64,000 nucleotides of DNA from Elmis aenea (lineage: Eukaryota; Arthropoda; Insecta; Coleoptera; Elmidae), in the NCBI GenBank assembly GCA_947652605.1, contig OX393578.1:33113470-33177469 (forward strand), read 5' to 3'. This document shows positions 12,088 to 21,999 of this stretch, in pieces. The notes under the pieces are model-generated. The model was not told the origin of the DNA and did not search any database. It saw only the letters and a program-made list of their open reading frames with translations. Position numbers and translations under genes: made by a program. How positions within the stretch are numbered: the stretch's first letter is position 1; every line of letters begins with the position of its first letter.

Positions 12088-12787
12088 GAAACATTCAAAT
12101 ATGGAATGTTCAAATCTGGAAAATGCACCGGTAGAATCATTCAAATCTTGAATCGTTCAACGCTGGAATCACTCAACGCAGGAATCATGCAACGATGGAA
12201 CCATGCAACACGGGAATTGTTCATCGCTGGAACGCTCAAAACTGGAATCCAGAAATTAAGAATTTTTGCTGCCCTCTATATTACAACAGCCAATGTATAA
12301 TATAATTACAGAACACTTCGTTTTATATTTTGTCTTAACTATTGTATAGTGGAAGATAAAAACATCGTGTTAATGGTAACTCAAGGGCTACAAATTAGGG
12401 CAATGTTGCGTAATTATAATGCTTAGTCAATTTCAAAAAGAAAGTAAAAGAATTGATTAAGTATTATAATAACGCAACTTTGCCCCAATTTGTAGCCTTA
12501 GCCATTAACACTATGTTTTTATCTTCCAATGTACAATAGTTAAGATAAAATATAAAACGAAGTGTTCTGTAATTATATTATACTTTGGCTGTTGTAATAT
12601 AGAGTGCAGCAAAAATTCTTAATTTCTGGATTACGGATTTGAGCTTTCCAGCAATGAACGATTCCCGTGTTGCATGGTTCCATCGTTGCATGATTCTTAC
12701 GTTGAGTGATTACAGCGTTCAACGATTCAAGATTTGAATGATTTTATCGGTGCATCCTACAGATTTGAACATTCCATATTTAAATGT
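12088..12787. repeat. palindrome built from a 16-nt degenerate tandem repeat
   Basis: In the left arm the triplet GAA recurs at 12088, 12104, 12119, 12134, 12150, 12166, 12182, 12198, 12214, 12230 and 12245: eight of ten spacings are exactly 16 and the rest near it. Units resemble GAATCATTCAACGCTG, with variation at most positions. The right arm (about 12630-12787) carries the same array inverted. Between them, a second pair of arms (about 12255-12420 and 12460-12625) also pairs, around a centre near 12440. The 16-nt period shifts the reading frame at every unit, so the 64-codon open frame here is not a gene. It may be a mobile foldback, but no target duplication was identified. Confidence 0.85.
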
Positions 12788-13336
12788 CCAGATATGAATG
12801 GCTTAACGAGGGAGGAAGGTTGTTTTATGTACTTTTTGTGGCAAAACGACATATCTAAGCTTCTAAATTTCGCCACAAAGAAAGCACAATAAGTTGAGCA
12901 ATCTTAACTTATAAAGTCGACAAATTAAATCAAATCGAGATTTTTCAGTTATGTCATTATTGCAACATGTCAGCGAAATGTTTAATCAGAGGTTTATAAG
13001 TTATATTGAGCATTAGAGTGGTCGCAGCGAGAAGTGGACTGTGACGCAGAAACCAAAACAGGTCCAAAGCGTTTATTACTGCACCACCTAAAAACATCGG
13101 CCTGTCTCAGCAACGTGGTAATAACCTGTAAATCACAGTAGTCAAATTAAGTCCACTAAAAGTCAACGTTTTTAGAAAAGTCTAAATATCAATCGCGATC
13201 CCCTCTCTTTGCGCATCTCGCGGTCCACTTTTGGGTGCGATCACTCTAGCTGTTTGTATTTTTATTTCGGTGTTCATCGATATCCCGTTAATAATCACAT
13301 TCTGCATTTATATTAAGAAGGCCGATTTCCACCTAC

Positions 13337-13470
13337 CTCTAAAGCAGCACCTACTTGTCTTGATAACATTTCAGCGTTAAGTAAGGAACTAACTGATAAC
13401 CCATTGGCTTGGGTATTATCTTCATAACTTGGTCTTCTACAACTTATTCTGTCCCTTTCGTTTTGAACAG
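13337..13470 (-). CDS. Hnf4: HNF4 exon: hinge region
   Basis: This exon carries the end of the DNA-binding extension and the hinge (D region). The acceptor CTTTTTACAG precedes CTGTTC; the G from the previous exon completes Ala97. It opens with VQNERDRISCRRPSYED, a block well conserved in HNF4, and continues with GLSVSSLLNAEMLSRQ. The donor is GAG|GTAGGT, and the exon ends in phase 0. Length is 134 nt (44 codons plus 2 bases; residues 98-141 in the numbering from 27966). The next exon begins with a whole codon, so the frame is kept. Confidence 0.92.
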
Positions 13471-13689
13471 CTGTAAAAAGAGATAAAAATATTTTTAAAT
13501 ATACGTTCTTCATATAAACGTACTGTACGAGGGATGTTTTTTTTTTATATTCGGGGAATAAGATAAAAAGCGGTTGGGCAAAGTGTTTTTTTTATCAGAT
13601 AATCATTTTTAACTTAAAAACTAAATTTCGTGCTTTTTGTTTTATTAGTTCATTTACAATCGTAAAAAAAAATTAATGTGGACGTTATT

Positions 13690-14340
13690 TCTAAAAAGGT
13701 CGAATACTGAGTTTTGTGCAGTAACTAAATTCCTCACAAAACAAAGAAAATGTGTGGAAAACATCCTAAATGATATGCAAGTAGTTTATGGAGATGCTTT
13801 TTTTGATAACGTGGTTTACAAGTGGTCACGTTTATTTAAATAAGGTAGAGAATCATTAAAAGGCAATGATCGCAGTGATAGACCAAGTGACGTCCTAACA
13901 CAGGAAATGGTCATAAAAGTCGAGGATGCCTTTATGAAAAATGGTCGACTAAAGCTTAAAGAAATGGCATAAAGGTTCAAAATATTTGAAACAACGGCAG
14001 ACAAAAGTCAACGCAAGGTGGGTGCCGAGAAATCGTACACAGCAACAAAACAAAAACACTGTTTAGTGTTGCAAGCAGTTGTCGGAGCTGTGTCGAGCTA
14101 TTCCAGTACACGTTATCAACAGGATTGTAACCGGAGATTTATATCTGTTTCGAGATTTAAAAAAGAACCTTCGTGGAAAACATTTCGCCGATGATGAGTT
14201 ATTGCAAGCAGCAATAAATGAGTATTTTGAAAAAAATCGGAAAACTATTTTTATAAAGGTCTAGAAAAATTAATTGAAAAATCTAACAAATGTGAACATG
14301 TTCGAGAAGAATTCATTAAAAGTTAAATTCCGCTAATATA
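13690..14340 (+). pseudogene. mariner transposase remnant
   Basis: A broken mariner-family transposase on the + strand, opposite to Hnf4, in the intron between its second-finger and hinge exons. The 5' part resembles the helix-turn-helix region: VYGDAFFDNVVYKW, then (after a stop) GRESLKGNDRSDRPSDVLTQ and NGRLKLKEMA. A frame change follows, then VNARWVPRNRTQQQ, matching the family block ARWVPRxLTxxQ. The 3' part (about 14120-14300) resembles the transposase C-terminus: LFRDLKKNLRGKHF, then after another frame change GLEKLIEKSNKC. The catalytic middle is largely deleted. There are in-frame stops and at least two frameshifts. No intact terminal repeats were identified. Confidence 0.8.
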
Positions 14341-15292
14341 AAAACGGCTCTCGCAAATAAAAAAAATAAATGGGACACTGTAAGATTTATTAAATATTTT
14401 CATCATCTTTACGAATATACTTAGAGCGTTGTCATCATCATGTTTAACCAAAGAATAAAATTAAGTAAGTAAACACGAGTAAGCAACATGCTGCATAATT
14501 CTGTACCTAATATTACAGGCTGATTGAAATTCGAGTTTAAGGATAGGAATCTCGCTTATTATAGTAGTAGAGTATTATAGTAGCTAGAGTATAAGTTTAA
14601 ATTTGGCAAAGTTGCTAAATTTTGTGCTTATTAATAATTCAAAGAGAAATTGGAAATATCTCAAACGGTATCCGAGAAAATTAGGACAAAACCGGAAAAT
14701 ACGATTTTTGAAAATCGTTGTCAACTTAAAAGAACGGTATAAAAAATTCGCAGCATACGGCGTTCATTTTTACGAATTTATTAATGTGACAAGTAATAGA
14801 CTTTCAAAACTTTTGGTTTGTTGATTGGTTGTCATGGAAACAATATAAACCACAACGACCGGCCTACTTGTTATATAATGGTTGTCGTTAAAAACCCTTT
14901 TTTTAAAATTTGACAATGAATAAAGCAGTAAAATACCTACCATGCGTGATACGATAATGGATTCAGAAAAATAAATGCTATTATATTATGTAAATAGCAA
15001 AAATTGCGCTTATAAGAAATAACAAAGTTGGTTGTCATAAAACAAAAACGAATCGATCTAGGAAAAATTTGTGACCATCATCCGATTCGGCTTAAAAAGT
15101 TGCTTCGGCAATGTTTTAACACATTTAAAATATTTTTAACTCCAAAGAAGTTATAACCGATTTTCAAAAATCGTATTTTCCGTTTTTTCCTAATTTTCTC
15201 AGATACCGTTTGAGATATTTTCAATTTCTCTTCAGATTATTATTGAGCACAAAATTTAGCAACTTTGCCAAATTTAAACCTATACTCTAGCT

Positions 15293-17030
15293 CAGGGTTT
15301 CTCAACCGGGGTGCCGAGGAACCCTGGGGTGCCGAGGAACCCTGGGGTGCCGCGAGAAGGCGCTAGGGGTGCGAGAAATACTGATTAATAAACTAATTAT
15401 ATGTAATTTTTTTCTTTTCTTGTTTTTTTAGTTTTATATTCGCAATTTTACTATATAGTTTTTGAAGATGCTATAAAAATGGTTAGTTTTATTAAACAAA
15501 GGCTAATTCACTGCAGAAAGTTTAAAAAACCGTGTGAAAATTTGGACAAAGGGCACATAAATCTCTTGCTACATACAGGAATCCGATGACTGAGTAGAGG
15601 AAAAGTTCTGAATAGGGTGTTTGAGCTAAAAGATGAATTACGAGAATACTTAAAAAAAAAAAAAAAAAAAAGGAAATTTTGCCAAGTGTATTGAATATAA
15701 AACATGGTTGCAGAAACTAGCTACTTAGCAGTCATTTTTCAACACATGAATCAGCTAAACAAGTCACTGCAAGGCCCTGGAGAAAATATATTGATTTCAA
15801 GTTACAAAATTCTTGGATTTAAAAAAAGAGTGAATCTTTGGAAAAATCATGTTTGCAAAAGGAAATCTTGAGATATTTCAATTACTGGTGGGGATTAAAA
15901 GTAAAGTAGGATATAAGCACATTTCAAGTCTAATAGAAACCCACGGAAGAACTGTTGATTAGAATCGAACATTATTTTCCTTCCCTTTCAACACAAGTGT
16001 ATGATTGGGTTAAAGATCCGTACTCTGAATATTCTGCTCATCCTGAGCATTTGACTTTGCGAGAAGAAGAACTTTGTGGGCTGCAATCTGATCGTACACT
16101 CAGGATGAGATTTGGTGATCTATCCCTCGACAAGTTCTGGATTTTTGTAAAACAAGAGTATCTTAGCATTCATAGAAAAGCAATAAAAATATTGTTGCAG
16201 TTTTCAACCTCTTACATGGTGAGCAAGCTTTTTTCTTGTTTAACAAGTATCAAGCGCAAGGACAGAAATCGTCTTGTTTCAGTTAAAGATGAAATCCGTG
16301 TGTGTTTATCTAAAATTCGACCCAGAATTCAGCATTTGTGATTTCACATGAGAAAGGTAAATTTTATAATCTGAATTGGTTTCAAAAATTTCCTTGACAG
16401 TTATACATAAATGTTCATATATAAACTTTACTTTGATATATCTTATGCTTTTTTAATGTCAATAAAATGTTAAGTTGATAGTAGATTAAGTAGTACTTAG
16501 TATCCGTTTTCGTTCTCTTAATATGCGGAATATACGGTTATTTAATAAATATATGGGTATTTATGTTGTTTTGTTTCTATTTTTACAGAAATGGGGTTAA
16601 TTTTTTGCAAGAATGAAAATCTATGTATGAAGTATCTTAAATCGCTTGTTTGATTTCAGTTTTATTTGTATCATCAATATGCTTAAATTTAAGTAATTTT
16701 TTGCTTAAAACCGGCTATCAGAAAAATTCGTTTTCCTTATAAGTAAGCGAAATAAAAATATTAATAACATTATAACGTAAGTCGTGAAGGGCCCAATATA
16801 GGTAAAGCTTCAAAATTGCCGAGGGCGCATAATACCATGTTTTGTAGATGATGCATAGGGCCTTGTTTTTTGGTGACGAGCAAAAAAAACCTGTCTAGTG
16901 AGGACACAGTAAAAATCATCGTGGGGCCACGTTGCCGACCCTGATATATAATAATTTTTATAAAGGGGTTCCCTGAGACAGGAATATCATTTCAAGGGTT
17001 CCGCGAAGGCAAAAAGGTTGAGAAACGCTG
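15293..17030 (+). mobile_element. hAT element with decayed ZBED-like transposase
   Basis: The terminal inverted repeats are CAGGGTTTCTCAACC and GGTTGAGAAACGCTG (one mismatch). A 9-bp direct repeat ACTCTAGCT flanks it (15284-15292, 17031-17039); hAT duplications are normally 8 bp, so one base may belong to the element. An 18-bp unit with GGGGTGCCGAGGAACCCT is tandemly repeated just inside the left end (about 15309-15350). The interior holds the transposase relic described separately. It was inserted into a family C foldback. Confidence 0.9.
15490..16341 (+). pseudogene. hAT transposase relic, ZBED5/SCAND3-like
   Basis: The 3' half of a hAT transposase of the ZBED5-like group. Upstream, LLLHTGIR, a TGA where Trp is usual, then LSRGKVLNRVFELKDELREY match the conserved block HTxxRWLSRGKVL. 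A T-tract/A-tract slip follows (15653-15670), then segments LAYLAVIFQHMNQLNKSLQG and LWKNHV. The last 128 codons (15955-16341) are open: GDLSLDKFWIFVKQEY, LLQFSTSYMVSKLFSCLTSIK and IRPRIQHL form the hATC dimerisation region. The N-terminal BED finger and the first catalytic block are absent. Stops and frameshifts make it inactive. The name of the group is from family knowledge; the motifs are seen. Confidence 0.85.
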
Positions 17031-17195
17031 ACTCTAGCTACTATAATAAGCGAGATCCCCATGCTTGAAGTCGAATTTCAATCACCCTGTATACAAAACT
17101 TTTTTAAGATTTTCAATACATTGATTGTATATTGTATAGTTGTAGAATACAATAGACACATGTGCACAGTGGTCGAAATGAGACAGAATGGTATT

Positions 17196-18293
17196 CAGTG
17201 GCGAAATACCGCACAGGCGCATGAGGCGCGCGCCTCGGGCCTCGGCAAAAAGGGGGCCTCAGAATCGTTGGGTTCGTCATCCTCAAAAACCAAAATTAAA
17301 TTTTTATTGTCTGTTAATATGAGAATTATAAAATAATAATTGTAGGCAAATTGTAATATCTTCTAAAACCTATTTTCATAGTGGGTATTGTGTAATAGCC
17401 ATTGATGCCAATTTAAAAAAAAACATGTTAAATTAAACAAAAATTATAGCCAATTTGGTTCCAAATCGCCAAAACTTGCAACCCTGCTTGAATTTGATTA
17501 CAGTGCACTGCAAGCCGATGTACTGTACAGGGTGGTCCAAATTCGATGGAATTACATGGGTATCTAGCTTAATAGTCAAGATAGAGAAACGGTTAATGTA
17601 CCAAAAATGTGCAGTTTTTTGGGACCAACTCAGAATTGTTGTCAAATATATTCTATCTTTTCCGATTTTCCTTTGTTTTCACAACCTGCTTTTTGTTTCT
17701 CATCTTTAAAAAATTTTAAAAACCTTTGTAACTTGCGTATTATTGAAAATAAACGGCGAGCGAAAATTTTTTTTTTAGTACCTACTATCAAAATCTACAT
17801 AAAAATATTTAAAATTGATCTTTATAAACTTTTTCGATATTTAAAACCATAACGGAGATATGACACATTATAAATATAACAAAAAAACAGTTTTTCATTA
17901 ATAATTCAAAAACCGGAAATGATAGAATATTTTTGAAAACTGTTCTGCACATTTTTAGCAATTTAACCGTTTCTCTATCTTGACTATTAAGCGAGATACC
18001 CATTGTAGTCCCATCGAATATGGACCATCTGTACTGTATGATGCAGAATTTTACTGTGATTTTTTTTACCTGAGATGGGATTTTTTCTTTTAAATGGGAA
18101 TGTGATTTTTTTTTCTGGTACCTGAGAATATTTTTTTGTTTCCGTATTTGATTTTTGTGTTTATGTTTTTGTTGGTTCTAAAAATAAAAAACGTTGTGAT
18201 TTTTCTGCATTGTTCATTTTAGTGAAGCATCTTAATAGGGGGCCTCCAGATCAGGTTGCGCCTGGGGCCCCACAAAATCAAGATTCGCCACTG
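17196..18293. mobile_element. hAT-type element with 8-bp duplication, split by a foldback
   Basis: The ends are CAGTGGCGAAATACCGCAC and inverted AAGATTCGCCACTG. The 8-bp direct repeat ATGGTATT flanks it at 17188-17195 and 18294-18301. GC-rich subterminal parts (GCGCGCCTCGGGCCTCGG; CGCCTGGGGCCCC) sit inside both ends. A family B foldback (17526-18033) lies within it. No transposase sequence was recognised. Confidence 0.92.
17526..18033. mobile_element. foldback family B copy inside a hAT element
   Basis: The left end is TACAGGGTGGTCCAAATTCG and the right end CGAATATGGACCATCTGTA. The arms share AAACGGTTAA and GCAGTTTTTTGGGAC type blocks with the copy at 33736-34371; the central part is shorter. 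The overlapping open frames at 17455-17852 and 17809-18003 are arm sequence, not genes. Confidence 0.85.
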
Positions 18294-18659
18294 ATGGTAT
18301 TCCGTTACTTTTTTTTGTCGCCATCGTAAATGCAAACTGCACCACAATGTTCAGATTATGTCTTTGGGCACTATCTTGAAAACGAACTTAAATATTTAAT
18401 TTCTGTTTTTACTGTTACATTTCTCTTGTAAAGTTGAGTCGATAATGTGGTTAGTTTTTTATAACTTCGTTAATAAGTTAAATTCTCCCCAATAATAGGA
18501 TCCAACTAGAAACACATCGTGAATGAGTGTATATTTTATTAAATGCACGATTGCGCTCAATTGCAGTAACTAAGAAGGCTGTGTCGATTTAAACAGTTTT
18601 GAACGATTAGGTGTTTGTCGAAACTTTCAAATTTCCATTTTCCAGGCAGTTTAAAAAGT

Positions 18660-18960
18660 GAGCACAATATGCACTTTTTAAGTTAACTCTTAACTAATTA
18701 CTAAAAACACTTCTTTCCTAATATCCTTTCATCTTTGTTCGTTTTTTAAATCTCCAGGTATGTATGTGTGTATGTATTTCATTATAAAACGTAGAGCCGG
18801 TATATTATCTCGTGTATTCGTCAACACTACATTTCGCTCCTTTATTTTGTATTTAATAACTATACAACTACTTTTTTAGTCCACTTCGACCACTAAATAT
18901 GTACGTTTAAAAAACGTTTATTCAAAACTTTAAGAACGTTGAATAATTAATAAACATTAC
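18660..18960. other. Hnf4 intron, no feature seen
   Basis: Intron sequence following the second-finger exon in the direction of transcription. It contains only a short TATG/TGTG simple stretch (about 18758-18778). Confidence 0.4.
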
Positions 18961-19055
18961 CTTCTTTTTTCATTCCTGCTTTAAAACATTTCCTAAGACG
19001 ACAATATCGACACTGGTTTCTTTTGTCTTTGTCTACGACACAATTCCGACTAAAT
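18961..19055 (-). CDS. Hnf4: HNF4 exon: second zinc finger
   Basis: This exon completes the DNA-binding domain. It begins after a TTTGTTTCAG acceptor and supplies the last base of Arg65 from the previous exon. The second finger uses C64 (previous exon), C70, C80 and C83 with spacing C-x5-C-x9-C-x2-C. The motif [15 protein letters not shown] is characteristic of HNF4, and the C-terminal extension reads [10 protein letters not shown]. It ends one base into an Ala codon at a GTAATG donor. Length is 95 nt, in phase with both neighbours. The flanking ORF upstream (to 19168) is intron read-through and is not coding. Confidence 0.93.
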
Positions 19056-19659
19056 CTGAAACAAAATTTATGTATTAATTCAATGCTAACAATGATATAT
19101 ATAATATAAAAACAATTCTTAAATGCATTTAAGGTAATTATAAACTTCATTGCCTGTGTTAACACCACAGTTACTAATTAGATGGCGTAAGGCAAGGTCA
19201 GGGTCATGCACAATTCTCATATAAAAATTTGTTTCTCTGACCATAGAACTACATGTCAAAACATCAAAATAAAGTATTAATAACTTACGACGAACCTTTC
19301 ACGAAGCATAGGCAGACAAGAATACAATACCAATGTTTACATATTTAATAGAAAAATTGAAATAAATGCATTTTATTCAGTTTCGAGTTTATTGTTGGAT
19401 ACACACTAGCAAATCTTTAAGAAACCGTAAAAAAAATTAATATACTTATCAGTTAAGCTGTATTTCATTAAGTGATATTATTTTTGTATTAAAAAAAAAC
19501 AAATAAATACCAATAGAAGACAACGATTTGTTAAAAAATTGTTTTTTTGACAATTTCGTTTATTTAATCGGCTGACAAATCCGGATTAAACTAGCAAAAA
19601 GTCTCTAATAAAAATTGTTTTTCGAGCAAGTGTTTTAAGCCTTATCTCTAAAACAAAGG

Positions 19660-19797
19660 AAGCAAAGAAATAAAAACGAAAACGACGAATTCCTTCAGCA
19701 CTTAATTTCGTATCTTTGCTTCAATTTATCGTAGCTCTTAAAATAAGTGCAATCCCCGTTTTCAACCTCGACTTGAGGACACCTTGTATACGCATAC
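19660..19797. mobile_element. solo foldback right end
   Basis: Sequence ending in GAGGACACCTTGTATA (to 19797) looks like the right terminus of a foldback of the TACAGGGTG type, mutated to TACAAGGTG. No matching left arm was found. The left limit is a guess. Confidence 0.35.
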
Positions 19798-20913
19798 TTA
19801 CATATCAATATAATTACTAAATTTGATACTTTTTATCCATCAATATTGTGACTGTAGGCAAAAAATCAGTCTAGACACATTTCTAAAACTGAAATCTCTA
19901 TTATCTCGTTTAAATATAAATATACGGCCACTAGCATCCATCTAACAGATTATTAGATTTATTGTTCAATAAAGATCAAGTTACATTCATCATGAATACT
20001 AGTACATATAGGAGGGCGGGCTGATTAGTGAATACACACACATCGTATAATGTAAAAAAAAGAACCCTAGTCTAGTTTTTTTTTTTTTTTTCTTAAATTA
20101 AACATATTTTAGATACTATTTAGATATTATTTACATTAAAAACTAAATAATAACTAACAAATTGCAGTTATAGTGTGGCGTTTGATACTACGTTCGCGGG
20201 ATAAAAGGGTGAAATGTAATGCAAATATCGTACAAAGCAAACAAAGAAATCCAAAAATAATTAAACAGAGCTATTTTCTGTGAACAACTGAATGTAGAGT
20301 TGGTTCAAATAGTGAATTATGCAATACCGACAGTTTCCTTCTTTCTTCATTTCCATTGTAACTATTTCGCAAAAAAAAACAACAACATTATATTAAAAAT
20401 CGTTCGCCGAAAACATTTTGGCCTTCGTTTGCGTGCACCATCAAAAGAGCCTAAAATATGGTCTGTATATTATACAGGCTGTTTTATTTCCAGTTGTAAC
20501 TTGTAAAACGTATATCTTGTTTTTTATAAGAGTTAGACCAAAGGTTTAATTATATTTGGCAAATGATAAATTTACTCCGAAAATAAATTTGAAAAATATT
20601 TAACTGCATTGGTGAAAGCTAGGAAAAAAAATCGATTTTGGGAAATCGGTTTAATTTTTTATTGTACTACATTTTTTAAAGATGTTAATACATTTCTTAA
20701 GCATCTTTCTAATCCAAATCAGATGGTGATCACCTTTTCTTTGAATCGAATTGTTTTTTTTTTTGGACTGCTAAGATAGTTTTTAAAACAAACGCAATTT
20801 CTGCTCATTACATCATTGAATTTATCTGATTACAATTATGTATGGTACATATTATATTTCTATATGCATCATAACATTTGTAAATGGGCTGTTGGACAAC
20901 ACCTACTAATAAC

Positions 20914-21789
20914 TAGGGATTCTTACGTCTCGGGAAATTCCCGGGACTTTCTTAGTCTCGAGTCACGGGACATTTAGTTCGAGACTCGAGACGAGACTTA
21001 ATGTTACAGAACACTGAAATTAATGTTTTATACTTCTAATTTTTAAACAAATTTTACTGCCATGAGTTTAGCAAAAATATTTTGTTTCATAATTTTTTAT
21101 GTATAGTTTATACTAACAATCAGTATTTACTTAACTTTATTTAAATTTTTTGCCTGCCATATTTAATTGTTTATGTTTATTTCTTGTTTGCTTTAAAGCT
21201 AAAGGATAATTGTTAAGTTTATTAGTAAAAATATATTTTAATTATGCTTGTTATGTTTTAAAGTTTAATGAAATTTGTTAAGTTTATTTAAAATGAGCAT
21301 TTACTTGGAAATAAATACTTTATTTACTGTAGAATGTAGACTTAATTAAAAATTATAACACTACTCCTACTACTATACTTTATTAGTTTATTTATAAAAT
21401 AAATGCTTCAAAAACAAAATCCGGGAATATGGTTTAATTTAAAAAAAAAAACTGTCAACTGTCAACTGTCAACTGTCACGACCGATTCACGATCACGATA
21501 CGTGCAAAGAAGCAATTTTAAATATGTAGCGGGTGCTTTCAGAAACAATGTCACTGTCAAGAAAACTTATTTTTTACAGTGAAAATAGCGGTTAAATTTT
21601 GAGTACATGAATCATCATTTTTCTTTGACCTTAGAAAATCTTCTGTCATTTTTGACGGGTAATGCCACCATTTTCTAGTATGTAAATAAAATTCGCAAAA
21701 GTCTCGAAGTCCCGGGAATTCCCGGGACTTTGATAAAAAAAAGTCTCGAGTCCCGGGACTTTAAAAATTGTCGAGACTTAGAATCCCTA
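20914..21789. mobile_element. hAT-type MITE with 8-bp duplication (876 bp)
   Basis: The ends are TAGGGATTCTTACGTCTCGG and inverted CGAGACTTAGAATCCCTA. The 8-bp direct repeat CTAATAAC flanks it at 20906-20913 and 21790-21797. Both subterminal parts are dense in CCCGGGA, TCTCGAG and CGAGAC words. Also present are a tandem GTCAACT triplication near 21450-21475 and AT-rich non-coding filler. It lies in the intron between the two zinc-finger exons. Confidence 0.92.
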
Positions 21790-21999
21790 CTAATAACTAA
21801 GCGGTGTAGTCTGTATTATTTTATTTCGCTACCATGGTAATCGTTTTTTTTGTGGTTTATTGGCAATTTATAATCAGCACGCACGCCGTTTTTTTGTTTT
21901 TAATACTTATTTACGTAAAAAGACCGAAAAGTGGTACTTTACTGGACGAGTCGAAGGTGGTCCAGGAAGCATACGAGTCCAGTAAAGACAATTTCCGGG

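Larger units (their letters stand above)
14514..17091. mobile_element. foldback family C copy 1, split by a hAT insertion
   Basis: The left end is TACAGGCTGATTGAAATTCG (14514) and the right end ATTTCAATCACCCTGTA (to 17091), followed by TA. The arms pair through segments such as CTCAAACGGTATCCGAGAAA (14658) and its mirror near 15200. The right arm is interrupted after CTCTAGCT at 15292 by a 1.7-kb hAT element and resumes at 17031. Related copies are at 58804 and 59520. Confidence 0.88.

Noticed and set aside
12088..12260. CRISPR-like array of short units
   Set aside because: Units are contiguous and degenerate with no constant repeat plus unique spacers, and the DNA is eukaryotic.
12106..12300. 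64-codon open frame
   Set aside because: It runs across 16-nt repeat units, so each unit is read in a different frame; this is not coding.
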